Below, piece after piece: positions 42,748 to 51,897 of a stretch of DNA of 64,000 nucleotides. The stretch covers positions 186,001 through 250,000 of the forward strand of contig JACJWU010000003.1 in assembly GCA_020636995.1 (NCBI GenBank), read 5' to 3'. Positions within the stretch are counted from its first letter, which is position 1, and each line of letters begins with the position of its first letter. The translations under genes and the position numbers were made by a program. Origin of the DNA: Actinomycetota bacterium. Lineage in GTDB: Bacteria > Actinomycetota > Actinomycetes > S36-B12 > UBA10799. Below the pieces are notes generated by a model that saw nothing but the letters and a program-made list of their open reading frames with translations, did not search any database and was not told where the DNA came from.

Positions 42748-43179
42748 GTGAGCTTCGACCCGGACGCCCTGCGTGCCCTGGGTGGCCGACCCTCGCGGAC
42801 ACGACGGCCGGTGACGTTCGGGTTCCTGCTGCGGGTGGGCGTGGCAGCCGGGCTGGCCGCTGCGGGGACAAACCTGCTGTTGCTCCTGCTGGCGACCTGG
42901 GGGGGTTGGGACATCACCGCGCCGGGCCAGGCTTCGGTCGACGCACTGCCGATCGTCCTCGTGTGTCTGCTCGCCGGCGGTTTCGGCGCGGTCGGCGCCT
43001 ACATAGCGGCTCGCGTGACGAAGCGCCCCGAGGTGTGGGTCGTGGTGGTCGGTGCCGTGCTGTTCCTGGCGTCGATCAACGACCTTCCACGCACACTGCA
43101 GGCGATGCATCTGGTCGCCACGTTGTGGGTGGTCGGTTGGCTGACCCGGGCCGTGCTGCGCGGCAGCCACCTGGGCTAA
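42748..43179 (+). CDS. Small four-helix membrane protein (DUF6069-like)
   Basis: A 143-residue membrane protein with four hydrophobic segments (FLLRVGVAAGLAAAGTNLLL, ALPIVLVCLLAGGFGAVGAY, EVWVVVVGAVLFLASIN, LVATLWVVGWLTRAVL). The arrangement resembles the actinobacterial DUF6069 family, whose function is unknown. It follows ppk2 by 46 bases and converges with the ClC channel gene, the stops three bases apart. Confidence 0.75.
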   Translation: MSFDPDALRALGGRPSRTRRPVTFGFLLRVGVAAGLAAAGTNLLLLLLATWGGWDITAPGQASVDALPIVLVCLLAGGFGAVGAYIAARVTKRPEVWVVVVGAVLFLASINDLPRTLQAMHLVATLWVVGWLTRAVLRGSHLG

Positions 43180-43182
43180 CGG

Positions 43183-44490
43183 TCAGGCGGGCGTCGGCTC
43201 CTTGGCAGCAGACGGCGAATCCCGGTGCAGGCGCGCGTCGGCAACGACACGGAAGAGCACACCGACGACCGCGCCGATGATGGCCGGCGTGGTCACCGCC
43301 AACCCCGCTGCGGCACACAACAAGAGAGCCAGCAGGACCGCTGTGAACGGCAATCTCAGCACGGCGGCGACGGACGCCGCGATGCCGGCCGCGCACAACG
43401 CCGAAACACTCGAACCGGTGACCAGCAGTGAGAGTGCGGTGGCCACGACCACCCCGAGGAACACCGCAGGGAACACCATGCCGCCTCGGAACCCACCACC
43501 GAGTGAAACCGTGTACGCAATGGTCTTCGCCACGGCGATCACCACGAGCATGCCGACCGAGGTCAGCCCCAGAACGTGTGCCGTGGACTGCTGCCCGGAG
43601 AACAGGACGACATTGACGTCCTCGCCAGTGACCGCCCGCGTGACGACCGCGGCGGTGGCCACGATCACCGCGGCGACCAGCAGGCCGACCAGTGGATTCT
43701 TGATCCGATTCTGGTAACTCGTGCCCGCCTCCACGGCGATGACCGCCAGGATCGCGGTCACGATCGCCACGACGACAGCCATGAGTAGATCGATCGGTTG
43801 CACGGTCTCATAGGCGGGCAGGCCAGGGACCGCCAACTTCGACTGGCCGACGCCACCCCAGTCGCCCACGCCCACCTGGATCAGGTACCCGAACCCCATG
43901 GCGATGAGCACGGGCAACACGGCCAGCATGACCTTCTTGCCCCCGGGGCTACCCTTGAGCGCTGCTGCCTCGAGCACCAGCACCGCCGACACCATGGGAT
44001 TGCCCAGAATCATCGTGATGGCCGCGGTGGCGCCCGCCAACATGAGCACCTTGCGCACCGGGGCCGCACTGCGCAGCGCGACGAACCCGCCGACCGCCGA
44101 TCCGATGGCCATCAACGGGGCCTCGGGACCGACCACGGCACCGATCGACAACGAGATCAGGGCCGCCGCGGCGACCGAGCCGATCTGCTTCGGTCCGATG
44201 TCGATCCCTAGACCGTCCAGTGGTCGGTGGCCGCCGTGTCCGGGCAGCTTCAGCGCAAACCAGACACCCACCGCGCCGACCACGAGGACCCCGAATACCC
44301 ACCAGCCGGGCGTCCCGCCGATCGCATCCGGCAGGGTCTCCCACAACAGTGCCTGCAGCCCGTGCTCGACCGTGAGAAACGCGATGACGGCAACCCCGGC
44401 AAGGATGCCAACGAGCACGCAGGCTCCCAGGATCCGCGGGATCGCACCGGCGTCTGCGGGCTGTTCCTCTTCGGTGACGTCTGCGAGCAT
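43183..44490 (-). CDS. ClC-family chloride channel/transporter
   Basis: A 435-residue ClC protein with a short acidic cytoplasmic N-terminus and about ten or more membrane helices. The GPEAPLMAIGSAVGG segment is the ClC gating/selectivity motif (GxExP with the gating Glu). A second signature is GGGFRGGMVFPAVFLG. The usual GSGIP motif is not seen in canonical form (LSIGAVVGPE follows instead), so it belongs to a divergent voltage-gated ClC group. No CBS domains. It should move Cl- or another anion, probably in exchange for H+. Confidence 0.88.
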   Translation of the reverse strand: MLADVTEEEQPADAGAIPRILGACVLVGILAGVAVIAFLTVEHGLQALLWETLPDAIGGTPGWWVFGVLVVGAVGVWFALKLPGHGGHRPLDGLGIDIGPKQIGSVAAAALISLSIGAVVGPEAPLMAIGSAVGGFVALRSAAPVRKVLMLAGATAAITMILGNPMVSAVLVLEAAALKGSPGGKKVMLAVLPVLIAMGFGYLIQVGVGDWGGVGQSKLAVPGLPAYETVQPIDLLMAVVVAIVTAILAVIAVEAGTSYQNRIKNPLVGLLVAAVIVATAAVVTRAVTGEDVNVVLFSGQQSTAHVLGLTSVGMLVVIAVAKTIAYTVSLGGGFRGGMVFPAVFLGVVVATALSLLVTGSSVSALCAAGIAASVAAVLRLPFTAVLLALLLCAAAGLAVTTPAIIGAVVGVLFRVVADARLHRDSPSAAKEPTPA

Positions 44491-44512
44491 GCGTGGCAGC
44501 CTACCCGCCGAC

Positions 44513-45082
44513 CTACTGCTTCTCCTTCACCGAGACACTGCCGAACAGCGCCAGCCCGGAGACGCGAATCGCAGGCACCTGGGGATCCGGGGCCGACACC
44601 TCACCACTCTGGCTGAACTCGCCGAAGACCCCCACCCCAGCGATCTCCGCCCGCATCCCCCGCGGGATGGTGATCTCCACACTCCCGAAGACCGCCACTG
44701 CGCGGATCTCGTTGGACATCGCAGCGATATGGGCCTGCCGCAGATCCAACTCCACACTTCCGAATACGGCCACGGCGTTGGAGTCCTCGGACATCGCCCA
44801 GACACCCTTACGCTCCACGGCGCTGAACACGGCGACCATCGGCGCCTGCGCTCCGGAGCTCGCGGGCACCAGCGGTGCCGCGGGCTTGACGACCGGCAGG
44901 TTGCCCGCGGGCAGGTCGGCGATCAGCGGTTCGAGTTCGGCGTAGGTCTTCGCCGTGAACACCGCTTCGAGCCGCTCGTCGTACTCCTCGCGGGAGAGCC
45001 GGCCCTCCGCGTAGGCGTCCTGGAGCACGGCGGCATAGCGGTCCCGATCACCATCCGATGCCCGCATGTCCGTCACGGTCAC
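44513..45082 (-). CDS. DUF1707 protein with cell-wall-active antibiotic-response-like domain
   Basis: A 189-residue protein. The N-terminal DUF1707 domain (MRASDGDRDRYAAVLQDAYA, then EGRLSREEYDERLEAVFTAK) is followed by a beta-rich repeat region in which VAVFGSVE occurs several times, the pattern of LiaF-type C-terminal domains. I chose GTG 45082 because it overlaps the stop of the methyltransferase gene (GTGA); ATG 45067 starts right at the domain. No membrane segment is visible. DUF1707 proteins occur widely in actinobacteria and are of unknown function, possibly in envelope stress. Confidence 0.82.
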   Translation of the reverse strand: MTVTDMRASDGDRDRYAAVLQDAYAEGRLSREEYDERLEAVFTAKTYAELEPLIADLPAGNLPVVKPAAPLVPASSGAQAPMVAVFSAVERKGVWAMSEDSNAVAVFGSVELDLRQAHIAAMSNEIRAVAVFGSVEITIPRGMRAEIAGVGVFGEFSQSGEVSAPDPQVPAIRVSGLALFGSVSVKEKQ

Positions 45083-45822
45083 GAGCCTACGCGCCTGGCC
45101 ACCCACAGATCCTCAGCCGGCCACCGCTGCGCCCACGGGACGTCGGCGATCTCGTAGAACTCGTGGTCGGGTGCATCGGCGGGCGCCGTGAGTTCGTGCA
45201 ACGCTTCGACGGCGAAGCCAGCGGCCGTGAGCGCGGCGATCCACTCGGAGTGCGAGGGGTGGTACTCGATGCCGTCGAAGGTCATCCGTCCGAGGTCGCC
45301 GTGGGCGCGCACGAGGTGCGGCGTCGCCGGCCCGGTGTCGGGTGCACACAGCGTGGACAGCACGCTGTTGACCAGGAACACCAGCAGCCCGCCGGGTTTC
45401 AGTAGGCGGGCGGCCTCCGGCAACCACCGCCACGGGTCACACCAGACGCTTGCCCCATGCTCACTGACCACCAGATCCGCGCGGCCGCCGGCCAGCGGCA
45501 CCGCCTGGGCGTCGGCCTGGATCAGCGGGAACCGGATCCCGGTCTCCAGTTGGCAATTTCGCGCCGTGGCCAACTGATCCTCGTTGAGGTCGATCGCGAT
45601 CGGTTGGGCCCCGGCGCGGGCCAGTGCCGCGGAGAAGAACGCGGTGCCGGCCCCGAGTTCGACCACGGCCCGACCATCCAGCGACGGAAGCACGAAGTCG
45701 GGGACTCCGAACAGGCCCCACCGGATCCCGTCGCGCTGCCACATGTGCATCGCGGCATCCGCGGTGTAGCAGTGGTTGAGCAGCGTCCACAGTGCGCGGT
45801 TGTGGCCCAGCTCGGGGTCCAT
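45079..45822 (-). CDS. Class I SAM-dependent methyltransferase
   Basis: A 247-residue methyltransferase with motif I VVELGAGTAFFSAALA, the acidic loop PIAIDLNEDQLATA, motif II DLVVSEHGASVWCDP and LLKPGGLLVFLVNS. The substrate cannot be told. It lies five bases after the phosphofructokinase stop is encountered on the same strand and is coupled to the DUF1707 gene by a GTGA overlap. Confidence 0.88.
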   Translation of the reverse strand: MDPELGHNRALWTLLNHCYTADAAMHMWQRDGIRWGLFGVPDFVLPSLDGRAVVELGAGTAFFSAALARAGAQPIAIDLNEDQLATARNCQLETGIRFPLIQADAQAVPLAGGRADLVVSEHGASVWCDPWRWLPEAARLLKPGGLLVFLVNSVLSTLCAPDTGPATPHLVRAHGDLGRMTFDGIEYHPSHSEWIAALTAAGFAVEALHELTAPADAPDHEFYEIADVPWAQRWPAEDLWVARRVGS

Positions 45823-45826
45823 GGAC

Positions 45827-47053
45827 TCAGTGCTCGACGTGCTCCTTCGACCCCTTCGTCTGACCGATCCCGGACAGCAGGTCCTCGAACCAGGGCTGGT
45901 CGATGTCGAAGGGCTTCCCGCCGCGGATCCGCGGAAACTCGATCACCCGAAGCTCGTCCCCGGCGTCCTCGTCCTGACCGGTGACCCCGGACTCGCCCCG
46001 CAGGGCCGCGTCCACCGCGAGGTCGGTGCACTGCTTGATCAGGGCGAGATCCTCGTCGTTGGAGGCTGCCGAGCGGGCGAAGTACCCGCTCTTCCAGACC
46101 ATCGTCTTCTCGGCCTTCAGCATGGCGGCGAACTGCTTGCCGAACCACTGGCCCGGGTTGATGGTGTCGAGTTTCACGTGACCGAACGCATCGCGGCCGA
46201 CCTCCTCGCCGCGGGCCTCCATCTCAGCGACGATCTCCGCGACACCAGCACCCTCGGACAAGAAGATGTTGACGCACCCGACCTCATCCATCACTGCCGA
46301 CAGGCGCTCAGCCTCTGCGGCGATGTCGAATCCCATCTCCGGAACGAACACGGCGTGGATGTCCCACTGCTCGCGCGCCAGGCCGATGCCCGGGTTCCAC
46401 TCCTGGGCGTCGAGCCACTCCCGGTACTTCACGGCGGTGGCCGCTGTCAACCATCCGCAGTTGCGGCCCATCACCTCGTGGATGATCAGCATGCGCGGGT
46501 TCGAGGAGTGCTCGGCGATGATGTTCTGCGCGAAGATCGACCCCTGCTCGGCCGCGGTCCAGGCCCCCAGGGACTGCTTGATCGGGATGACGTCGTTGTC
46601 GATGGTCTTGGGAAGACCGACCACCGTGAGTTCGTAGCCGTTCTCGTGCAGGTACGCGGCCAGATCCGCGGCGGTGGTGTTGGTGTCGTCGCCGCCGATC
46701 GTGTGCAGGACGTCGACGCCGTCCTTGGTGAGTTGGTCCGCCGCGACCTTGAGCGGATCCTGACCCGGCTGCACCAGGCCGCGCTTCACGCAGTCGTCGA
46801 CATTGGTGAGCTTGACCCGGCTGTTGCCGATCGGGCTGCCCCCGAACTTGTGCAGAAGCGGTGCCTTGTCGCGGACCTCGGCGGTGACGGGCACAGAATT
46901 GCCCAGCAGCAGACCGTGGTAGCCGTTGAGGTAACCGATGATCTCGATGTCGGGGTCGATGGCGGTGTACTTCTCGATGAGTCCACCCACGGCGGACGAC
47001 AGACACGGGGCCAGGCCCCCGGCGGTGAGCAGTGCAACTTTGCGTACGGGCAT
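45827..47053 (-). CDS. pfp: Pyrophosphate-dependent 6-phosphofructokinase
   Basis: A 408-residue phosphofructokinase. The GGDDTN motif (second Asp in place of the Gly seen in ATP enzymes) and PKTIDND with its Lys mark the PPi-using type. Other family motifs are LTAGGLAPCLSSAVGGLIEK, FGGSPIGNSR, VMGRNCGWLTA and KSGYFARSA. It interconverts fructose 6-phosphate and fructose 1,6-bisphosphate with PPi/Pi and is reversible. It links glycolysis to the pyrophosphate pool. A divergent REPIN-like element lies between it and the next gene on the left strand. Confidence 0.93.
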   Translation of the reverse strand: MPVRKVALLTAGGLAPCLSSAVGGLIEKYTAIDPDIEIIGYLNGYHGLLLGNSVPVTAEVRDKAPLLHKFGGSPIGNSRVKLTNVDDCVKRGLVQPGQDPLKVAADQLTKDGVDVLHTIGGDDTNTTAADLAAYLHENGYELTVVGLPKTIDNDVIPIKQSLGAWTAAEQGSIFAQNIIAEHSSNPRMLIIHEVMGRNCGWLTAATAVKYREWLDAQEWNPGIGLAREQWDIHAVFVPEMGFDIAAEAERLSAVMDEVGCVNIFLSEGAGVAEIVAEMEARGEEVGRDAFGHVKLDTINPGQWFGKQFAAMLKAEKTMVWKSGYFARSAASNDEDLALIKQCTDLAVDAALRGESGVTGQDEDAGDELRVIEFPRIRGGKPFDIDQPWFEDLLSGIGQTKGSKEHVEH

Positions 47054-47097
47054 GGCACCGAGGCTAGTGGTGGAAGATCGGTCGCGGGAAGCCAGTC

Positions 47098-47231
47098 GGC
47101 GTACGGAACTGGTTGAGGACCCCTCTACCCCAACCAGTTACACGCGCTTCGTGCGCCGGAATCCCTTCTTCTGCGGCGTGTCGCGTACGGAACTGGTTGG
47201 CGGGCCGGGCGCCTCAACCAGTTCCGTACGT
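47098..47231. repeat. Paired palindromes (REPIN-like), family B, copy 1
   Basis: Two hairpins of the same family: gcgtacggaactggttgagg with ccccaaccagttacacgcgc, and cgtacggaactggttggcgg with cctcaaccagttccgtacgt, joined by a 34-base linker ending in gcggcgtgtcgcgt. The same two-hairpin layout with the same linker end recurs at 61801-61940. It ends on the stop codon of the glutamine amidotransferase gene (47231), so it lies in its 3' flank, with the phosphofructokinase start on the other side. Confidence 0.85.
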
Positions 47232-48076
47232 CAGAAGGTGTCGACGTTGGGATCCGGCTCGTCGAGCAGGTGCAAGTGGGCTGGCGGGCGATCGATGGCC
47301 AGAGTGGACGTGAAAGACAGGTCCGGGCCGATGTGGATCAGTTCGCCCGGCGCCACCATCCGCCAGTCCGCCGCCTCGTCGATGCGCTCACTGGCGACGA
47401 CCACCACCTCCGTGGGCCGATCGGCCTCGATCTGGTGGGTGGCCAGGCTCGATGCCGCCACCACCGCTCCCGTGGCGGGATCAACACGGCGCCGCGCGAT
47501 GTGCAAGGCCCGCTGGTCGGGGTAGCGCAGCGCCCACAGGTGCCCGGGGGCCGCCACCAGGCAGTTCAGTGAGTACAGCGGCACGCGGTCCGCGAGCCAG
47601 CCCGCGGCGGCCGTGATCCCGGCGCTGACATCACCGCCGTTGTCGGCGGTGAACTTCGCGATCAACGCCGCGTACCGTTCGGAGTCCGTCTGGCCATGCA
47701 CCTGGCTCACGTAGTCGCCGAGTTGGGCCTCGACCGCCGGCAGATCCCCGAAACCCCCGTTGTGGGCCATGACCCGGCCGTCGATGAGGAACGGATGGGT
47801 GTTCTCGAGTGTGTCGTGCCCGGCCGTCGCCGCGCGGATGTGGGTGATGAGGGTGCGGGCGTCGACCGAGGTGGCCTCGCGCCGGAACGAGCCATCCGTG
47901 AACGCGCTGCGGGGCTGCTTGTCCACGTGGGGGGTGTCGCCTGTGCCGAACCATCCGACCCCGGTGCCGTCGGGGTTGCGGTGGCTCTCGACCAGGATGC
48001 TGTCGGGTGCGTCGGAGAGCCAGTAGTCGACGTGGATCTCACGGGTTCCGGCGTTGATTCCGAACAGGCGGCACAT
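47231..48076 (-). CDS. Class II glutamine amidotransferase (N-terminal nucleophile)
   Basis: A 281-residue protein starting MCRLFGINAG: after Met removal Cys2 is the catalytic nucleophile of class II (Ntn) glutaminases. HIRAATAGHDTLENTHPFLI and VMAHNGGFGDL are the conserved glutamine-binding segments. The remaining part holds no synthetase domain, so ammonia goes to an unknown acceptor, or it acts as an amidohydrolase such as EgtC-type enzymes. No ergothioneine genes are adjacent, so EgtC is only a possibility. A REPIN-like element abuts its stop. Confidence 0.88.
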   Translation of the reverse strand: MCRLFGINAGTREIHVDYWLSDAPDSILVESHRNPDGTGVGWFGTGDTPHVDKQPRSAFTDGSFRREATSVDARTLITHIRAATAGHDTLENTHPFLIDGRVMAHNGGFGDLPAVEAQLGDYVSQVHGQTDSERYAALIAKFTADNGGDVSAGITAAAGWLADRVPLYSLNCLVAAPGHLWALRYPDQRALHIARRRVDPATGAVVAASSLATHQIEADRPTEVVVVASERIDEAADWRMVAPGELIHIGPDLSFTSTLAIDRPPAHLHLLDEPDPNVDTF

Positions 48077-48127
48077 ACGGCCAGTCTGGCGGCACCGCGG
48101 CGGGGTTCGCCTGCAATGCTGCGTCCT

Positions 48128-49102
48128 ATGGCACCCTCGAACCGCTCTGCCACAGCCCGGTTCTTCGGCTATCCGTTGGTGACGATCCTGATTGCGTTCA
48201 TCATCTTCGGGCCGGTCCTGGGCATCCTGTTCGCGCTGATCTCGCAGATGGTGATCCGACTGTTCGGCGCCGCGCCGCTACCACCGGTCGGCTACCCGAC
48301 CGACCCGGGGACACTGCTGGCCTGGGGGTTCGGCAAAGTGCTTGCCGCAGGTGTGCTGTCGTACTTCGCGATCATCGTGTACCGCGGACTCATCGCCCGC
48401 GGCTGCGAGGGTCGCTCCAACACCCCCGAGCTCGCCCTCACACCGACCGCGCGGCGCTGGCTGTGGCTCGGCACGGCGTTGTCGTTGGCGGTCGTCGCGC
48501 TCACATTGGCCGGGATCGCCATCGGGGGCAGCGTCTCGGTTGCGGCCAGCGCGTCGCTGCTCGGCGGGCTGATGGCCGCCGTCGGCCTGAGCGTGTTCTC
48601 CGGTGTCGTGGAGGAACTGCTGGCCCGGGGGTCGCTGTTCCGGATCTCCGAACAGCACGTGGGCTCGCTGTTGGCCTTGGTCATCACAGCCGGGATCTTC
48701 GGGCTGCAGCACATCGACAACCCGGGCGCCACCCTGGCGTCGACTCTGAGCGTCGCGATCGGCGGTGGTCTCATGCTCAGCGGCGTGTACATGCTGACCC
48801 GGACGCTGTGGGCGACGATCGCCGTGCACGCGGCGTGGAACTTCGGGCAATCGGTGCTGGGCATCCCCGTCTCCGGCAACATCCAGACCGGGGTTGTGCA
48901 GGTTCGTCTGGATGGCCCGGACTGGCTGACGGGTGGGCCCTTCGGGATCGAGCCGTCGGTGATCGCTCTGCTGCTGTGGACCGGGGTGTTCGCGGTGGTC
49001 CTGGTGCTGGCGGTGCGCGCCGAGCGGTGGCAGTCGTGGCGGGCGGCACGGGGCGCCGTGGCCGAGGGACGGGGCGCGGAGCCGGTCGGGATCCAGTCCT
49101 GA
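48128..49102 (+). CDS. CPBP-family intramembrane metalloprotease (Abi/CAAX type)
   Basis: A 324-residue membrane protein with about eight helices. The CPBP motifs are VVEELLARGSLFR (EExxxR), FGLQHIDNPG (FxxxH) and HAAWNFGQS (HxxxN). ATG 48128 gives the accepted N-terminus; ATG 48116 would add four residues. These proteases act in protein maturation, bacteriocin immunity or envelope regulation. Neighbours give no further clue. Confidence 0.88.
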   Translation: MAPSNRSATARFFGYPLVTILIAFIIFGPVLGILFALISQMVIRLFGAAPLPPVGYPTDPGTLLAWGFGKVLAAGVLSYFAIIVYRGLIARGCEGRSNTPELALTPTARRWLWLGTALSLAVVALTLAGIAIGGSVSVAASASLLGGLMAAVGLSVFSGVVEELLARGSLFRISEQHVGSLLALVITAGIFGLQHIDNPGATLASTLSVAIGGGLMLSGVYMLTRTLWATIAVHAAWNFGQSVLGIPVSGNIQTGVVQVRLDGPDWLTGGPFGIEPSVIALLLWTGVFAVVLVLAVRAERWQSWRAARGAVAEGRGAEPVGIQS

Positions 49103-49185
49103 GGCACCGGTCCACCATGCGGAGGATTCCCGGGCGCAGCGGCAGTGGGTAGTTTGCAGTCCACGATCGATTCCGTGGAGGATCC

Positions 49186-49839
49186 ATGCCGTCATCACCT
49201 CTTCTCATCGCCCTCGCAAGCGCCACCGCCGGGACACTGGCCGCAGTCGGGATCGCCAACGCGGTCTCGACGCCGCAGAAGATTCCGGACTCGCAAAACG
49301 GGGTGATCACCGCGTGTGTGGCCAAGAAGGGTGCAGCGGTGCGCTTCATCGATGCCCAGAAGGGCAAGAAGTGCGGCAAGAAACAGCGAACAGTGCGGTT
49401 CAATCAAACCGGTCCGCAGGGCGCGCCCGGGGTCCAGGGTCCCCAGGGCGAACGCGGCCCGAGCGAGGGTTTCGTCCGCCGCGACACGACCGACGTCAGC
49501 ATCTCCAGTAGTCAGACGCCCGCCCAGAACACTGTGGTGTCTATGGATCTTCCCGCCGGAAACTACGACCTCACCGGCACGGCCCAACTGCTTCACGGGG
49601 TCACCAACGTCGGCGAGATGATCTGTTCACTGCGCGCAAGCGCCGGCACGCTGACGTCGACGCCCACCTACTTCAAGCCCATCGTCGCCACGAACCAAAC
49701 CGCCACTGTCACCGGCATGTTGAGCACCGACGTCCCCACGACCGTCTCCGTGAGCTGCAATCCACAAAGTCCGGTCATCGAGACTTCGCAGAGCAAGGAG
49801 GCCACGGTCCAAGCGGTCCGGCTGGCCAGTATCTCCTGA
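49186..49839 (+). CDS. Secreted collagen-like family protein
   Basis: A 217-residue exported protein starting at ATG 49186 with GGAGG 5 bases upstream. It has a signal sequence (SPLLIALASATAGTLAAV), then ITACVAKKGAAVRF and KGKKCGKKQRTVRFNQ, a Gly-X-Y run (TGPQGAPGVQGPQGERGP) and a beta-rich C-terminal domain with two Cys. It shares architecture with the protein at 17381 but not the C-terminal domain. Surface display is likely; no function is known. Confidence 0.75.
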   Translation: MPSSPLLIALASATAGTLAAVGIANAVSTPQKIPDSQNGVITACVAKKGAAVRFIDAQKGKKCGKKQRTVRFNQTGPQGAPGVQGPQGERGPSEGFVRRDTTDVSISSSQTPAQNTVVSMDLPAGNYDLTGTAQLLHGVTNVGEMICSLRASAGTLTSTPTYFKPIVATNQTATVTGMLSTDVPTTVSVSCNPQSPVIETSQSKEATVQAVRLASIS

Positions 49840-49875
49840 GAATGTGACCTACCCCACCCCAGCGGCTTGCGCAAA

Positions 49876-49914
49876 GTTACCGACGAGTAGCATCATTAGT
49901 TACTGACGGGTAAC
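49876..49914. promoter_or_regulatory. Two tandem 16-bp operator-like palindromes upstream of acyl-CoA dehydrogenase
   Basis: gttaccgacgagtagc (49876-49891) and gttactgacgggtaac (49899-49914) are two copies of one near-palindrome (GTTAC...GTAAC), centred 23 bases apart, about two helical turns. They lie 54-92 bases before the GTG start of the acyl-CoA dehydrogenase gene. TetR-family regulators of fatty-acid genes use sites of this size and symmetry. The regulator is not encoded adjacent. Confidence 0.75.
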
Positions 49915-49967
49915 ACGACCCGGCTATCCGCCATTGGCGGTGGTTTGACAACTCGGGAGACACACCG

Positions 49968-51809
49968 GTGAGCCACTACAAGAGCAACTTGCGCGACATC
50001 GAGTTCAACCTGTTCGAGGTTTTCGGCGGAACCGAGCGGTTCGGCAACGCCCCGTTCGACGACATCGACGTCGACACTGCCAAGGACTTCCTGAAGAACA
50101 CAGAGACGTTGGCGACGGGCATCCTGTCCGACACCTTCGCCTCGGCCGACCGCAACCCGCCGGTCTACGACCCCGCCACCTACTCGGTGACGATGCCGGA
50201 GGACTTCAAGAAGGCCTACCAGGCGCTGATGGACTCCGAAGGCTGGCGCCTGGAGATCCCCGAAGGCCTCGGTGGCATCAACTGCCCGCCGAGCCTGCGC
50301 TGGGCCGTGGCCGAGTTGGTGCTCGGTGCCAACCCCGCCGCGTTCATGTACATGTCCGGCCCCGGCTTCGCCGGCATCCTCTACAACCTCGGCAACGAGG
50401 AGCAGCAGAAGATGGCCGAGCGCATGATCGAGGGCCAGTGGGGCGCCACCATGGTGCTCACCGAGCCCGACGCCGGTTCCGACGTGGGTGCCGGGCGCAC
50501 CAAGGCCTTCGACAACGGTGACGGCACGTGGCGCATCGAGGGCGTGAAGCGCTTCATCACGTCGGCCGAGCACGACATGAGCGACAACATCATCCACCTG
50601 GTGCTCGCCCGCCCCGAGGGCGTGGAGGGCGTCGGCGGCCCCGGCACCAAGGGCCTGAGCCTGTTCGTGGTCCCGAAGTACATGTTCGACGTCGAGACCG
50701 GCGAGCTGGGTGAGCGCAACGGCGCCTACGTCACCAACGTCGAGAAGAAGATGGGCCTGAAGGTCTCCACGACCTGCGAGATCACGTTCGGCGACAAGGA
50801 GCCGGCGATCGGGTACCTCGTCGGCGACGTGCACGAGGGCATCGCCCAGATGTTCAAGGTCATCGAGTACGCGCGCATGATGGTCGGCACGAAGGCGATC
50901 GCGACGCTGAGCACCGGTTACCTCAACGCTCTGGACTACGCGAAGAACCGCGTGCAGGGCGCCGACCTGACCCAGATGATGGACAAGACCGCACCGCGCG
51001 TCACGACCATCCACCACCCGGACGTGCGCCGTTCGCTGATGCTGCAGAAGTCGTACGCCGAAGGCATGCGCGCCCTGGTGCTGTACACGGCGATGTGGCA
51101 GGACAAGGTCGCCCAGGCCCGCCTGACCGGTGGCGAGGACGACTTGGCCGAGCGGATCAACGACCTGCTGCTGCCGATCGTGAAGGGCGTCGGCTCGGAG
51201 CGCTCGTACGAGATGCTCGCGCAGTCGCTGCAAACACTCGGCGGCTCCGGCTTCCTGCAGGACTACCCGATCGAGCAGTACATCCGTGACGCGAAGATCG
51301 ACACGCTCTACGAGGGCACCACGGCGATCCAGGGTCTGGACTTCTTCTTCCGCAAGATGGTCCGCGACCAGTTCCAGGCGATCACCAAGGTGGCCGCCGA
51401 GATCACGGAGACGGTCAAGAACACCAGCGACGGTGACCAGTTGGCCGCCGAGCGTGAGTTGCTGGGCAAGGCGCTCGAGGACGTGCAGGGTCTCATCGGC
51501 CAGCTGGGCGGCTGGGCGATGGCCTCGCAGCAGGACATCCAGGAGATCTACAAGGTCGGGCTGAACACCACGCGGCTGCTGATGGCCGTCGGTGACCTGA
51601 TCATCGGTTGGCTGCTGGTCCGCCAGGCCGAGGTGGCCACGGCGGCGCTCGAGGCCGGCGCATCGGCCAAGGACGTCGAGTTCTACAACGGCAAGGTGGC
51701 CGCTGCCAAGTGGTTCGCCCAGAACCGCCTGCCGCTGCTGTCCGGTGAGCTTCTGGCCGCCGCGACGACCAACCTCGAGATCATGGAGTTGTCCGAGGAC
51801 GCCTTCTAG
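49968..51809 (+). CDS. Acyl-CoA dehydrogenase, long form (FadE5-like)
   Basis: A 613-residue acyl-CoA dehydrogenase from GTG 49968. The FAD and substrate regions are clear: ATMVLTEPDAGSDVGAGRTK (with the usual TEPxAGSD loop), WRIEGVKRFITSAEHDMS, KMGLKVSTTCEITFGD, and late GGSGFLQDYPIEQYIRDAKI with the catalytic-base-proximal EGTTAIQGLD. The long form with an N-terminal extension and a C-terminal helical domain resembles mycobacterial FadE5-type enzymes acting on long-chain acyl-CoA. It should oxidise acyl-CoA to enoyl-CoA in beta-oxidation. Tandem operator-like sites precede it and a strong terminator follows. Confidence 0.93.
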   Translation: MSHYKSNLRDIEFNLFEVFGGTERFGNAPFDDIDVDTAKDFLKNTETLATGILSDTFASADRNPPVYDPATYSVTMPEDFKKAYQALMDSEGWRLEIPEGLGGINCPPSLRWAVAELVLGANPAAFMYMSGPGFAGILYNLGNEEQQKMAERMIEGQWGATMVLTEPDAGSDVGAGRTKAFDNGDGTWRIEGVKRFITSAEHDMSDNIIHLVLARPEGVEGVGGPGTKGLSLFVVPKYMFDVETGELGERNGAYVTNVEKKMGLKVSTTCEITFGDKEPAIGYLVGDVHEGIAQMFKVIEYARMMVGTKAIATLSTGYLNALDYAKNRVQGADLTQMMDKTAPRVTTIHHPDVRRSLMLQKSYAEGMRALVLYTAMWQDKVAQARLTGGEDDLAERINDLLLPIVKGVGSERSYEMLAQSLQTLGGSGFLQDYPIEQYIRDAKIDTLYEGTTAIQGLDFFFRKMVRDQFQAITKVAAEITETVKNTSDGDQLAAERELLGKALEDVQGLIGQLGGWAMASQQDIQEIYKVGLNTTRLLMAVGDLIIGWLLVRQAEVATAALEAGASAKDVEFYNGKVAAAKWFAQNRLPLLSGELLAAATTNLEIMELSEDAF

Positions 51810-51823
51810 GTCTCACCACTACC

Positions 51824-51864
51824 AGCACCCCGGTTGCCGCACAGGTGGCCGGGGTGCTGCCTTT
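51824..51864 (+). terminator. Terminator after acyl-CoA dehydrogenase
   Basis: agcaccccgg (51824-51833) and ccggggtgct (51849-51858) form a perfect 10-bp G+C-rich stem with a 15-base loop, followed by gcctttg. It lies 15 bases after the stop. This fits intrinsic termination with a short T run. Confidence 0.75.
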
Positions 51865-51897
51865 GTGGGGGGCACGGCGGGGGCCGCAGTGCGCGAC

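Noticed and set aside
41076..42917. Long minus-strand open frame opposite DUF2505 and ppk2
   Set aside because: No recognisable domain and fully antisense to two well-supported genes.
47231..48076. Assignment of the class II glutamine amidotransferase as EgtC
   Set aside because: Nucleophile and glutaminase motifs fit, but no other ergothioneine gene is nearby, so the specific name is not supported.
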